DNA from: Clostridia bacterium
GTDB taxonomy: Bacteria; Bacillota; Clostridia; Christensenellales; CAG-138
Reading direction: 5' to 3'
Assembly (NCBI GenBank): GCA_017435905.1
Contig: JAFSEB010000080.1
Span: forward strand, 1 to 64,000
Length of the DNA stretch: 64,000 nucleotides
A program made the translations under genes and the position numbers. Numbering within the stretch: the first letter of the stretch is position 1; each line of letters opens with the position of its first letter. The notes beneath the pieces are model-generated. The model was not told where the DNA came from. It made no database searches and worked only from the letters and a program-made list of their open reading frames with translations. Shown one piece after another: positions 1 to 8,843 of this stretch.

Positions 1-138
1 AGAGTCTAAAAAGGCAAGACCGGTTCTATCGGCAGGCGTGTGGTCGAAGGAATAGTGGTGCTATTTCAAGACCGCACAACACACCGATAGGGCCGGTATT
101 GCCTTTCTTAGACCGATGTTTTCTTAACGGGATGCCCC
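1..138. repeat. Right part of a MITE-like structured repeat (copy 1)
   Basis: These 138 bases match 49365-49502 with three substitutions. Bases 4-113 form a long imperfect hairpin: the arm starting GTCTAAAAAGGCAAG pairs with the arm ending TTGCCTTTCTTAGAC, with further pairing inside (GTGTGGTC with GACCGCAC, AATAG with CTATT). Bases 114-138 match the right terminal inverted repeat of copy 2. The left part lies outside the window. No protein is encoded, so a non-autonomous element is the best reading. Confidence 0.75.
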
Positions 139-357
139 TTTACGGTGAAGGTGCTTTTACTGATGCATTGGCGGCATACAGCCGGATTATCGTTTCAGCA
201 TGGCTTGTCGTAACCGATAAGGTATCGTCAAAGGCATACCGGTTGGTAAGATGGTCGTACTTCCTGACCTTATCTCTCGTCCTGATTTCATGCAAAAACA
301 GCCCCAAAACAGGCTGCTTGTCCGCCCAAATTCCGTTTTGCATCATTTCCTGCTGCG
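139..357. other. Unassigned sequence abutting the cotJC 5' break
   Basis: This stretch separates the structured repeat from the first recognisable CotJC codon. It is open on the plus strand in the CotJC frame, but the translation has no resemblance to a CotJC N-terminus. A short minus-strand frame reaches a stop at about 140 and contains a run a little like the start of a GGDEF domain (YDHLT..NRYAFDDTL), too weak to call. It may be the end of a second inserted sequence or the scar of a rearrangement. Confidence 0.4.
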
Positions 358-602
358 AAGTAGGTACAGAAGAAATGGCCCACTGGGAGATGATCGGCAC
401 CATGATCTACCAGTGCATGCGAGGTGCAAGCCTGGAGGAGATCGAGGCGGCAGGGCTGATCGGCTATTACACCATCCACGGCAGGGGCGTGTACCCGGCG
501 GATCCCAACGGCGTACCGTTTATGGCAAGCTATATCCAGTGCACCGGCGATCCTATTGCGGACCTTGTGGAGGATCTTGCAGCAGATGCTGCGTTCGCAT
601 AA
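358..602 (+). pseudogene. cotJC: cotJC, interrupted: middle segment (manganese-catalase-like spore coat protein)
   Basis: From about residue GTEEMAHWEM onward the translation matches CotJC, the Mn-catalase-fold spore coat protein. It carries the first metal-ligand motif (GTEE..H) and the conserved GVPF and GDPIADLVEDLAA segments. The reading leaves homology after EDLAA and stops six codons later at 600-602, because another sequence begins at the GA of 585-586. The other half of the protein resumes in frame at 18360. Residues N-terminal to GTEE are missing here: the frame upstream is unrelated, so the 5' part is outside the window or lost. The segment is silent unless the 17.8 kb insert is removed and the 5' part is supplied. 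Confidence 0.85.
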
Positions 603-617
603 AAGCAACATGGCCAG
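554..617 (+). other. attL of the cotJC-inserted element (core GA at 585-586)
   Basis: Left junction between CotJC coding sequence and the element. CotJC sequence runs to GCAGCA just before the GA core. The element arm follows (TGCTGCGTTCGCATAAAAGC) and contains the reverse complement of ATGTTGCTTTTA, 13 to 24 bases from the core. The same motif, in opposite orientation and at the same distance, lies beside the core at the other end. GA occupies codon positions 1-2 in both CotJC halves, so recombination there keeps the frame. Confidence 0.8.
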
Positions 618-644
618 AAGCGATGGAATAAGCACATTCCAAAC

Positions 645-670
645 AAAAAGGAGCCTTTCGACTCCTTTTT
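645..670 (-). terminator. Rho-independent terminator of the LuxR-type gene
   Basis: AAAAAGGAG pairs with CTCCTTTTT across an 8-base loop. The hairpin is flanked by A/T runs, so it can stop transcription from either side. It lies just downstream of the minus-strand regulator gene. Confidence 0.75.
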
Positions 671-685
671 ACTGTTTTCGTATGG

Positions 686-1822
686 TTATTTCGGGGCATT
701 CAGCTCCCGGGCAAGTTCCATCATCTGTTTGCGGGATGATACCTCCAACTTGCTGTAGATGTTCTTGTTGTGGTATTTGAGGGTGTTTTCCTTGATGTTC
801 AGCTCTGCAAGGATATCCTTGGTACCTTTGCCCGCAAGGTAAAGCTCATAGATGGTGCGCTCCGTCTGGGTCAGCGTTGCAATGCTTGATGAAAAACGGG
901 AAAGGCGGCGCTTCAGCTCCGCCTCGGCGGCTTCCGGCAGGATCTCCTCCCGCTGCACCAAAGGCTCCTCCGCAGGAAGAACTTCCTGCACGGAGGACTC
1001 TGCAGCAGACATTTGCACCGTAAGGGCTTCCGCCGCTTCCTGCAGCTCCGCCGTCTGTTCGTACTGCTTTTCTTCCTGCATGAGCAGAGAAAGGCCTAAA
1101 AGGAACAGTTCGCTGATGATGTAGGAAACGGAAAGAAACTCGAAATCCAGCTTCACGTACTGTTCAAGCAGCCATATGCCGATGTTCACCAGCACCGCTG
1201 CTGCAAGGATCAGCACATGGAAGAAAGAGCGGGTCCGCTTTTTCAACGCAGCATAGGCGATCACGATGATCATCGTCGTAAAGTGGAACAAGAGATACAC
1301 AAGGTTCAGCGCATGCCAAGGGCCGTAGACCTTTTTGAGCATCGTCACGCCGTTAACGAATTCCAAAGATACTTCTTTGTAGTAAATATCAAGATAACCG
1401 GGACTTGCTGCCACAAGGAATACCAGCAGGCTGAGAAGGATCAGTGCGCCCTGCATCCATTTCTTGCAGCGCATTCCCACCACGCCCAGTATGATCATCA
1501 GCATGGAAAGGGGGAGAACTACGCTGCCAAGATAGGCGATGCGGTTGGCAAGAAGGGCTTCTTCCAGCGTTTTGGAAATGGAAAGGCAGTAATAGCCGAT
1601 GTTCACCACCAGTACCGATGCAAACAGCAGCAAAAACCAGGCATCCTTTTTGTGCACCAGAAAGCAATAACCGAGCAGCAGCAAAAAAGAGCATACAGCC
1701 ATGATGGCGTATACGATGCCGATGCTGCTCGCCTTTTCGCCGATCCGGCTGCAGCCGCTCAGAAAAAGAAACAGCGGCAGCAGGAGCGCTGCGGTGTATT
1801 TATGTTGACTTGTTTTCTTCAT
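686..1822 (-). CDS. Membrane-bound LuxR-type transcriptional regulator
   Basis: About 378 residues. The N-terminal two-thirds holds a signal-like segment with a lipobox-like LSGC, then roughly seven hydrophobic helices resembling the 7TM N-terminal domain of some histidine kinases. A Glu/Ala-rich linker follows, and the last 65 residues form a LuxR/GerE helix-turn-helix (LTQTERTIYELYLAGKGTKD, then NTLKYHNKNIYSKL). There is no kinase or receiver domain, so this is a one-component sensor that would bind DNA at the membrane. The start at 1822 is chosen for its GGGGAG site; an upstream in-frame ATG at 1891 would translate the GTGTGG repeat and is less likely. It is the only cargo gene on this strand and probably controls the divergent genes. 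Confidence 0.8.
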   Translation of the reverse strand: MKKTSQHKYTAALLLPLFLFLSGCSRIGEKASSIGIVYAIMAVCSFLLLLGYCFLVHKKDAWFLLLFASVLVVNIGYYCLSISKTLEEALLANRIAYLGSVVLPLSMLMIILGVVGMRCKKWMQGALILLSLLVFLVAASPGYLDIYYKEVSLEFVNGVTMLKKVYGPWHALNLVYLLFHFTTMIIVIAYAALKKRTRSFFHVLILAAAVLVNIGIWLLEQYVKLDFEFLSVSYIISELFLLGLSLLMQEEKQYEQTAELQEAAEALTVQMSAAESSVQEVLPAEEPLVQREEILPEAAEAELKRRLSRFSSSIATLTQTERTIYELYLAGKGTKDILAELNIKENTLKYHNKNIYSKLEVSSRKQMMELARELNAPK

Positions 1823-1860
1823 ATATTCTCCCCGGAATCCACGTGAACCGGCAATAACAA

Positions 1861-1921
1861 CCCACACTTTTCCCCACACTTTTTCCCACACTTTTGGTAA
1901 AAAAACATCTTTGGTGTGTGG
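1861..1921. promoter_or_regulatory. Three 12-bp-spaced CCCACAC repeats, candidate operator
   Basis: CCCACACTTTT recurs starting at 1861, 1873 and 1885, an exact 12-bp period, followed by an inverted GTGTGTGG at about 1914-1921. The array lies directly upstream of the LuxR-type gene and in front of the divergent cargo genes. It could be a binding array for that regulator, but no target motif is known. Confidence 0.4.
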
Positions 1922-2319
1922 ACAGCAGGGTTTTGTTCTTATATAACTAAATCATACCATTCTGCTGCGTGCTGTTATCGATGGATTGCAGGGCTCGGCC
2001 GCGCTGCGTTCTTTGCCTCGCCGGATATCCCCGTTCCTGCAATCGACATTCAAGTATTCCGCTCTGTTTTTCTGCGGTGCTGCGCCTGTTCCGATACAAT
2101 GTTTTGATCAGCTGCTGTAAAGCACCCGGATTTTTTTCAGCAATTTATTTATTATACTATAAATTGCTTTTTCCATCAAGGCGAATTATACTATCATGCT
2201 TCGAGTCGGTTATCATTTCCACACACTCTGTTTACAGCCTCTTTGAGGATGCAGTTTGTAAAGATTCATACGTATCTTTACCATAAAAAACATGTTCCAA
2301 TGAAAAGGAGGAATTCCAT
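1922..2319. other. Divergent intergenic region of the element
   Basis: About 400 non-coding bases between the regulator gene and the first cargo gene. It holds an inverted repeat (GATTGCAGG near 1984 and CCTGCAATC near 2036), AT-rich blocks around 2140-2170, and a strong AAGGAGG ribosome site just before 2320. No single convincing Sigma-A promoter can be fixed. Confidence 0.4.
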
Positions 2320-4683
2320 ATGGCATTTTGTACCAATTGTGGCACAAAAGTCGATTCCGGCAAGTTCTGCCCAAACTGCGGCACACCGATCCAGCAGGTA
2401 GCCGCTCCCGTCCAGCCCTCTGCTTACACCGCACCTGTTGTGCAGGAGCCTGTCCCTGTGGTGGAAGCTCCTGTTTACGCCGCTCCTGTGGTGGAAGAGC
2501 CTGCTCCCGTGGTGGAAGCTCCCGTGTACACCGCTCCTGTAGTGGAAGAGCCTGCTCCCGTGGTGGAAGCTCCCGTGTACACCGCTCCTGTGGTGGAAGA
2601 GCCTGCTCCCGTGGTGGAAGCTCCCGTGTACACCGCTCCTGTGGTGGAAGAGCCTGCTCCTGTGGTGGAAGAACCCGCCCCCGTGGTGGAAGAGCCTGCC
2701 CCCGTGGTGGAAGCTCCCGTGTACACCGCTCCTGTAGTGGAAGAGCCTGCTCCCGTGGTGGAAGCTCCCGCGTACGCCGCTCCTGTAGTGGAAGAGCCTG
2801 CTCCCGTAGTTGAGGCTCCTGTATACGCCGCCCCTGTGGTGGAAGAACCCAAGCCTGTGATGGAAGAAGAACCCGAAGTTATTACCGGCAGCTATACTTT
2901 CCCCACTGCTGCAGCGCAGCCTGTGCAGCCTCCCGTGCAGCAGTATCAGCCTCCTGTGCAGCAGTACCAGCAGCCCCAGCAGCAGTACCAGCAGCCCGTG
3001 CAGCAGTACCAGCAGCCCCAGCAGCAGTATCAGCAGCCCCAGCAGCAGTACCAGCAGCCCCAGCAGCAGTACCAGCAGCCTCAGCAGCAGTATCAGCAGC
3101 CTCAGCAGCCTCAGCAGCAGAAACCTGCCAAGCCGCCCAAGCCCCCCAAAGCTCCGAAGGCTCCCAAAGCTCCGAAGGCTCCCAAAGCGTCCGGTCAGGG
3201 CGGTAAGAACAAGGCACTGCCCTTCATCATTGGCGGTGCGGCAGCGATCGTGATCCTCATCGTGGTGCTCGTGCTCGTTCTTGGCGGCAAGGGCGGCAAG
3301 GACGGCGCTGTCAGCGATCCCAACCTCGGCGTTTACGAAGCCACCACCGCTGAAATGTGGGGCATCGAAATGGCCGTCAGCGATATCTGGAGCGGCGGCT
3401 TCAGCATCGAACTGAAGGATAAGGGTAAGGCGAAGATCTTCATCGATGGCAAGGATGCCAACGGCAAGTGGACCAATGAAGACGGTGTCTTCAACGTAAA
3501 GGGCGGCGGTATTGACTGCAACGGCACCCTTGACAGCGGCGTCATGACCCTTGAAAATGTGCTTGACATGGGCGTGAACCTTACCTTCGAGAAGGAAGGC
3601 GGCTTCACTCCTGTGCCCGGCACCTCCGATGGCGGCAGCGATGCTCCCGATGCTCCCGACAATGCAGGCGGCAGCACGGAAGTCAGCGCCCTTGAAAAAC
3701 AGTGGGACGGCACCTGGTACGGCCTGATGTACGTTTACGAAGCTACCGGTGATTTCGCCGGCGTTCCTGCGGATTCGTATGATATCTACACCGTTGTGGA
3801 TGTGGACGGTTCCGGCAAGGGCAGCTTCAGCGTCTATCTTGACGGCGTCAGCGATGCTTTTGCCACCGCTACCTGCCAGGCTACCGATTACGGCCTCAAT
3901 GCCATCGAAGGCACCATGGCCGGCGGATTCCCCATGAATGCAAACAACTATACCTTCCTTCCCACCCCCGATTATAAGGAAAAGTATACTGTTTCCGACT
4001 GCATCGAGGATGGCGAGAGCAGCTTTGATTACACCATCTTCATCAAGCAGTGGGGCCAGAGCTGGGCGGCTGACATCGCCAGTGATTTCGAGCTTCTGCC
4101 TCCCTCTGTGAACGCTTACGAATCCGCCATCGCAGCGGGTGAACTTCCCTCCGTCGGCTTTGCACCTGCTTCCTTCAGCGGCAGCGCCTCTTCCGGCAGT
4201 GCTGCGGGCAGCGAAAGCAGCGGCAGTGCCTCCACCGGCAGCGCAGCAGGCTTCGGCAGCAGCCCCACGGCGGTCTATGACATCGGCGGCAGCGGCCGTG
4301 CTTACCTGACTTACCCCACCGACACCTTCTTCGTGGATGAAGAAGCTATCCTTGATACCGTTGCTGCACTCGATGGCAGCGTGGAGATCGGCATTGTGGG
4401 CAACATCAGCGCAGAGGACCACGATGCGACCCTTCAGGGCTATGCTACCTATGAAGGCTATGACGGCTTCACCAAGGAAGAGTTCACCGTGAACGGCTTT
4501 GATGCCACCATGATTACCTATGAGCACTTTCTCTACGGCTACTGCATGAATGTGCATGTGAACTACGGCAGCGAGATCAACGGCTGGTACGGCGTCAACT
4601 TCAGCGTTTCCTCTGAAGAATCCATGGATGCCTGCAAGAGCGATACCGTAATGGCCATCATCAACTCCCTTACCACTGCGTAA
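2320..4683 (+). CDS. Zinc-ribbon, repeat-rich single-pass membrane protein
   Basis: 787 residues. It opens with a zinc ribbon (CTNCG, then CPNCG). A long low-complexity region follows: 16-residue units of the type VVEEPAPVVEAPVYTA (about residues 45-185), Gln/Tyr/Pro repeats (QQYQQPQ, about 205-270) and a Lys/Pro/Ala stretch. One transmembrane helix lies near residue 310, and the rest is an acidic, Gly/Ser-rich domain predicted outside the cell. The first extracellular segment (GVYEATTAEMWG) and a later WYGLMYVYEA segment resemble pieces of the lipoprotein encoded next, so the two share modules. Cytoplasmic zinc ribbons joined to one helix are common in Firmicute membrane-stress loci. Specific function unknown. 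Confidence 0.8.
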   Translation: MAFCTNCGTKVDSGKFCPNCGTPIQQVAAPVQPSAYTAPVVQEPVPVVEAPVYAAPVVEEPAPVVEAPVYTAPVVEEPAPVVEAPVYTAPVVEEPAPVVEAPVYTAPVVEEPAPVVEEPAPVVEEPAPVVEAPVYTAPVVEEPAPVVEAPAYAAPVVEEPAPVVEAPVYAAPVVEEPKPVMEEEPEVITGSYTFPTAAAQPVQPPVQQYQPPVQQYQQPQQQYQQPVQQYQQPQQQYQQPQQQYQQPQQQYQQPQQQYQQPQQPQQQKPAKPPKPPKAPKAPKAPKAPKASGQGGKNKALPFIIGGAAAIVILIVVLVLVLGGKGGKDGAVSDPNLGVYEATTAEMWGIEMAVSDIWSGGFSIELKDKGKAKIFIDGKDANGKWTNEDGVFNVKGGGIDCNGTLDSGVMTLENVLDMGVNLTFEKEGGFTPVPGTSDGGSDAPDAPDNAGGSTEVSALEKQWDGTWYGLMYVYEATGDFAGVPADSYDIYTVVDVDGSGKGSFSVYLDGVSDAFATATCQATDYGLNAIEGTMAGGFPMNANNYTFLPTPDYKEKYTVSDCIEDGESSFDYTIFIKQWGQSWAADIASDFELLPPSVNAYESAIAAGELPSVGFAPASFSGSASSGSAAGSESSGSASTGSAAGFGSSPTAVYDIGGSGRAYLTYPTDTFFVDEEAILDTVAALDGSVEIGIVGNISAEDHDATLQGYATYEGYDGFTKEEFTVNGFDATMITYEHFLYGYCMNVHVNYGSEINGWYGVNFSVSSEESMDACKSDTVMAIINSLTTA
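2449..3190 (+). repeat. Coding tandem repeats (VEEPAP/VEAPVYTAP, QQYQQPQ and KAPKAP units)
   Basis: Three adjacent in-frame repeat tracts inside the zinc-ribbon protein gene. About 400 bp consist of 48-bp units with near-identical codons, about 180 bp of Gln-rich 21-24-bp units, and about 70 bp of Lys-Ala-Pro codons. High nucleotide identity between units suggests recent expansion and probable length polymorphism. Confidence 0.85.
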
Positions 4684-4709
4684 GCGCAGCAACACTTTAG
4701 GAGGCACAC

Positions 4710-6359
4710 ATGAAACAGTTCAAAAAAATCTTTGCACTGCTCCTTGCGGCGGCGATGCTCTTTGCCGTCATCGCCTGCAAGAAAGGCCCCGATGTGACCG
4801 GCAAGTATGAGGCGATCAAAGTCACCGGCGTCGATGGCTTTGAATACCTTGTTGGCGGCGAGTATGTTGAGCTTAAAAAGAACGGCAAGGGCCTTTTCGA
4901 CAACCAGGGCTATCAGTTCAACCTTGAGTGGGAACTTGAGGGTGAAACGTTCACCGGCACCATCTCTTTCCTTACCATTGAGGAACCTTTTAACGGCACG
5001 CTGAAAAACGGCGTTCTGACTATCGAGTACGGCGATATCATCTACGTGATGACCCGCGGCGGCGTGAGCGAAGAAGAAGCTGCTGCGCAGGCAGGTACTG
5101 CAGGCGGCAAGCAGGAAGAAGTGGATCCCATTGTGGGCTTCTACAACATCTGCGAGCTCATCACCGATGACGGAACTGTTCTTGATGAGGCTACCCTCGC
5201 CATGATGGGCGAAGCCATGGCTACAATCGACTTCAGGGCGGACGGCACCGTTACCCTTGCATTCTCCGGTGAAGAGCCGGATAACGGCAAGTGGAAGAAG
5301 GGCGAGATTGATTTCAGCGGTGAAAAAATCGAATACACCGTGGAAGACGGCATCGTTGTGATTGACTTTGACGGCAACGTGATGAAGTTCAAGAAGGCTG
5401 AAGACAGTTCCTCCGGCGGTGCTGCACAGGGCGGCGCTGCACAGGGCGGCGCTTCCTCCGGCGGCTCCTCTTCTCCCGCTGCGAACGGCAATGTGGCAGC
5501 CAACTTCCTTGATGCCTTTGCTTCTTCCGGCTCTTCCATGAGCGGCGGCAGTGCGGCTGTGACCACCACCATCGAAAACCCCAGCACCTGGTATGGCTGG
5601 ATGGCTTACACTGATTACTACGGCGTCGATCCCCTTGAAGGCTTCTACGATGTATGGGGCTACGTGAACACTGCGGATAAGCCTTACTTCGAGGTCTATC
5701 AGGACGGCCTGCCGGATAATCCCATGCTTTCCATGTACATGGAGATTGAAGACGGAAACACCATTGTCCCCGATATCGGTGTGGAAGATGCCTGGTTCTA
5801 CGACACCTACTTTGAGGCTGATGACGCAGCTGATCTTGAAGGCCACCTGCTGCCCAACGGCACTCTGGTATTCTCCTTCCCCTACGATCACTACAGCGGC
5901 GACTACGGCTGGACCGTGAACCTCTGTCTCCGCGTGGATGGCACCCCCTGGGATGAGGAGAATGATGTACTGCCTCCCCGTTATGACGAATATGCGGCTG
6001 CTCTTGATGCCGACAGCGGCAGCGATGCCGGCACGGATGCCGGCAGCAGCGGCGAAGATTACGGCAAGACTACTGCGGATGCGACCGGTATCGTGAGCTT
6101 TGACACCCTGAAGTCCACTTTCACCTGGCTCCGTCAGGCTACCGGCTCTGAGGGCGGCTATGCAAGGCCCACCTATGAAGAGATCCGCGACAAGCTTGGC
6201 TGTGATGCTGCCAAGACCCATCCGGACAGCTGGGAGGATGATTATCACGTATACCGTTGGGGTACCGAAGACGGTGAGTTCCTCGTGATCAGCTTCAAGG
6301 TTGCCAATGGCAACGAGACCTGGAACAGCACTTCCTGGTCCAGCGGCCTGAACGACTAA
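4710..6359 (+). CDS. Large modular lipoprotein
   Basis: 549 residues with a lipoprotein signal peptide (LLAAAMLFAVIAC). The mature part has repeated beta-rich modules: one near residues 28-120 (GKYEAIKVTG, then NGTLKNGVLTIEY), one near 140-240 (IVGFYNICEL, then DNGKWKKGEI), and a WYGWMAYTDYYG module shared with the preceding protein, separated by Gly/Ser/Ala linkers. The small Gly-x-Tyr repeats look lipocalin-like, but I cannot name the family. It starts 26 bases after the previous stop with an AGGAGG site, so it is probably co-transcribed with it. Expected on the outer face of the membrane. Confidence 0.8.
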   Translation: MKQFKKIFALLLAAAMLFAVIACKKGPDVTGKYEAIKVTGVDGFEYLVGGEYVELKKNGKGLFDNQGYQFNLEWELEGETFTGTISFLTIEEPFNGTLKNGVLTIEYGDIIYVMTRGGVSEEEAAAQAGTAGGKQEEVDPIVGFYNICELITDDGTVLDEATLAMMGEAMATIDFRADGTVTLAFSGEEPDNGKWKKGEIDFSGEKIEYTVEDGIVVIDFDGNVMKFKKAEDSSSGGAAQGGAAQGGASSGGSSSPAANGNVAANFLDAFASSGSSMSGGSAAVTTTIENPSTWYGWMAYTDYYGVDPLEGFYDVWGYVNTADKPYFEVYQDGLPDNPMLSMYMEIEDGNTIVPDIGVEDAWFYDTYFEADDAADLEGHLLPNGTLVFSFPYDHYSGDYGWTVNLCLRVDGTPWDEENDVLPPRYDEYAAALDADSGSDAGTDAGSSGEDYGKTTADATGIVSFDTLKSTFTWLRQATGSEGGYARPTYEEIRDKLGCDAAKTHPDSWEDDYHVYRWGTEDGEFLVISFKVANGNETWNSTSWSSGLND

Positions 6360-6414
6360 TCATAACCTGTTTACAACCTTACAACGCAACCAAAACAAAA
6401 AAGGAGGATCTGCT

Positions 6415-7098
6415 ATGCAGTACAGGATCGAAGGCGGCAGCCTGCCGTGCGTTATTATCAACCTTCAGCCCGGTGAGACCCTCATCAGTCAGTCCGGCGG
6501 ACGTACCTGGAGCCGTGGCCCCATCGCTCTTGAAACCAAGGCGGAGGGTGGTCTTGGCAAGTCCCTCGGCCGCATGCTTTCCGGTGACAGCCTTTTCATG
6601 AGCCGCTACACAGCACAGGCTCCTGCAGAGATCGCCTTCTCGTCTTCTTTCCCCGGCAGGATCGTGCCTCGTGTGCTGCAGCCCGGTGAAAGCATCATCT
6701 GTCAGAAGAGCGCATTCCTCTGCGGCACCGCAGGCATTGACCTTGCCATCCATTTTCAGAAGAAGCTCGGCGCAGGTCTTGTAGGCGGCGAAGGCTTCAT
6801 CATGCAGCGTATCACCGGCCCTGGTCTGGTGTTCCTCGAAGTGGATGGCTTCTGTCAGGAATATAACCTGCAGAGCGGCGAGCAGCTCATCTGTGATACC
6901 GGCGTGCTTGCCATCATGGATGCTACCTGCCAGATGGATGTGCAGATGGTGAAGGGCGCAAAGAACATGATCTTCGGCGGCGAAGGTCTCTTTGACACCG
7001 TTATCACCGGCCCCGGCAAGGTACACCTGCAGACGATGACCGTCAGCAAGCTTGCAAAGCTGATGATCCCTTATCTTCCTTTTGAACAGAAAAAATAA
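6415..7098 (+). CDS. AIM24 / TIGR00266-family protein
   Basis: 227 residues without signal peptide or membrane segment. The N-terminus (MQYRIEGGSLPCVIINLQPG), the GPIALETKAEGGLGKSLGRM segment and the repeated Gly-rich beta pattern fit the AIM24/DUF124 family, whose members form beta-barrel-like folds. In bacteria they often sit beside SPFH and zinc-ribbon proteins, as here. The family's biochemical role is unknown; membrane or envelope stress is inferred from neighbours. Preceded by AAGGAGG and followed by a GC-rich hairpin. Confidence 0.8.
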   Translation: MQYRIEGGSLPCVIINLQPGETLISQSGGRTWSRGPIALETKAEGGLGKSLGRMLSGDSLFMSRYTAQAPAEIAFSSSFPGRIVPRVLQPGESIICQKSAFLCGTAGIDLAIHFQKKLGAGLVGGEGFIMQRITGPGLVFLEVDGFCQEYNLQSGEQLICDTGVLAIMDATCQMDVQMVKGAKNMIFGGEGLFDTVITGPGKVHLQTMTVSKLAKLMIPYLPFEQKK

Positions 7099-7112
7099 AA
7101 AATGACCCTGCG

Positions 7113-7144
7113 GATACGGCTCCGCCTTTGGGCGGAGCCGTATT
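7113..7144 (+). terminator. GC-rich hairpin without U-run
   Basis: ATACGGCTCCGCC pairs with GGCGGAGCCGTAT across a TTTG loop. No T-run follows, so it is more likely an mRNA-stabilising or partial-stop element between two cargo genes than a full terminator. Confidence 0.5.
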
Positions 7145-7164
7145 AACAGAAGGAGTGCTGCAAA

Positions 7165-8775
7165 ATGATGAAGCCTATGAAATGTATCGGTTTCTTTCTG
7201 AGCATCTGCCTGCTCCTTTCCTTTGTGGGCTGCAATGTGCTCGCAGATCCCGATGCGGTAAAGGATATTGCCCATATCATCGCCAATGCCGGAAAAAACA
7301 CGCCGGAACCTGCTCCTGATGCGGCGCCCGTGCCCACCCCCGAAGTGCCCGAAGCCACTGCAGTTCCTGCAGGCGGTGAGAAAAAGGATGGACCGACAGC
7401 TTTGGGACCGTTGGGTCAGGTGGATACTCCGGAATCGTCTGCCCCTGTATCCGGAGGCACGGCAACGGATTCCCTTGCGGATATGATGCTTTTTACTTAC
7501 GATACCGATTTTGCTTCGGAAAGCACCCGTCCTACTCTCACAAAAGAGGATGATGGCACTGCTGTCCTTTCATATCTTTATGATGATGCTGTGGAGCTGC
7601 AGTTCTGTCGCTATCCCGGCACTTATGAAGATGAAGCGGATGCGGTGAAAAAGCTCATCGAGGGCAAGCTTGACGATCAGCGTGATGCCACCGTTACCCC
7701 CATGGATGTGGATGGCCGCAAGGCATGGCGCGTCTATTTCGAATATAAGGAATACGGCGTTTCCATGTATTCCGCCAGTGCGGTGGTGCTCGATCAGGGC
7801 TGGCTGTATGTATTCTTCTCCTCCACACATGAGGAAAAGTACGACAGCTACTGCGATGATATCGACAAGATCCTTTTCAACCTGCGCATCGTGCAGGCCG
7901 AAAAACTCTTCGGCCGCTGGGCGGATACTGCCTTTGACGAATATGCATCCCTCATTGCCGGCCTTTGGACAGCGGAAAATCCCTACGCTGCGGATGATCC
8001 CTACATGTTCTTCTTCACCGAGGATGGCCGTTTTTACGAAACCTATGCGGCCTTTGACAACCGGGGCGTATACTCCGAATGGGGCGTAACGGAAGACAGC
8101 GACATCGTCTTTGCCTTTGATGCCCTCAGCGAGGGAAATGCTTACCGTCCCCGTGCGGATACGGATGAAGTGCTTTACTGCATCCGTACCAATGTTTCCT
8201 TTGACGGCGATTCTGTGGCATATCCCATGGAGCTTGACAAGAGCTGCAAGGAGCTGCGCATTCTCATCAGCGATTATGCCGCCCTTTATCTCTACCCGCT
8301 GAACACCCGGGAAGGTGCGGACATCGTGAAGGGCACGAAGTATGAAAAGCTGGCCTCTCCGCCCGAAAGCGGGGAAGAGGAGGAAGCGAAACAGTTTGCC
8401 TATGTTACGCTGCAAAATGCCAACATCGGCAAGGATTACTACACCCTTCGCCTGCAGCCCATGGATTTCATCGGCTGGCAGGAGATCGAGCGCCTTGCGG
8501 ATTACGGCATTGATCCCGATACCTACGATATGGATTATGCGCTGCTTCCGCTGAAGGATGCAGAGGTCATTTTCCTCCGTGCGGACAAATACGGCGAAAC
8601 CAGCTTTGAAGTCATCACAGAGGATGATCCCGTATTCCCTGTGGAAGTGGATCCCGGTCTCTTTATAGAGACACTTACCGCCCGTGCGCTTCTCGGTAAC
8701 GGTGAAGGTATGCTTGTTACCTATGAGGCAGAGGGCGACTTCATGACATCGCTCAGCGAATACTATATTCCCTAA
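7165..8775 (+). CDS. Lipoprotein with C-terminal beta-rich modules
   Basis: 536 residues. A signal peptide with lipobox LLSFVGC is followed by an Ala/Pro/Glu-rich linker to about residue 90. A compact domain at about 110-250 (FTYDTDFASESTRPTLTKED, ending KILFNLRIV) looks like a small surface-binding fold. A second domain (LFGRWADTAFDEYASLIAGL) follows. No catalytic motif is apparent. Same strand as its neighbours, with a GAAGGAG site before the ATG. Function unknown; likely part of the same surface-exposed set. Confidence 0.75.
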   Translation: MMKPMKCIGFFLSICLLLSFVGCNVLADPDAVKDIAHIIANAGKNTPEPAPDAAPVPTPEVPEATAVPAGGEKKDGPTALGPLGQVDTPESSAPVSGGTATDSLADMMLFTYDTDFASESTRPTLTKEDDGTAVLSYLYDDAVELQFCRYPGTYEDEADAVKKLIEGKLDDQRDATVTPMDVDGRKAWRVYFEYKEYGVSMYSASAVVLDQGWLYVFFSSTHEEKYDSYCDDIDKILFNLRIVQAEKLFGRWADTAFDEYASLIAGLWTAENPYAADDPYMFFFTEDGRFYETYAAFDNRGVYSEWGVTEDSDIVFAFDALSEGNAYRPRADTDEVLYCIRTNVSFDGDSVAYPMELDKSCKELRILISDYAALYLYPLNTREGADIVKGTKYEKLASPPESGEEEEAKQFAYVTLQNANIGKDYYTLRLQPMDFIGWQEIERLADYGIDPDTYDMDYALLPLKDAEVIFLRADKYGETSFEVITEDDPVFPVEVDPGLFIETLTARALLGNGEGMLVTYEAEGDFMTSLSEYYIP

Positions 8776-8843
8776 GCGAAAACAAAAATCATTTGTTCCC
8801 CATGCGGAGCGGAAACGCTTCGATTAATAATTTGGAGGTTACC

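Noticed and set aside
140-403. 87-codon minus-strand frame with a faint GGDEF-like segment
   Set aside because: It overlaps CotJC coding sequence antisense, has no ribosome site, and only about ten residues resemble the domain.
2278-4707. 809-codon open frame on the minus strand, antisense to the zinc-ribbon protein
   Set aside because: Its sequence is a shadow of the plus-strand repeats (HHRSGVHGSFHHG patterns); no ribosome site, no signal, and the plus-strand gene has clear domains.
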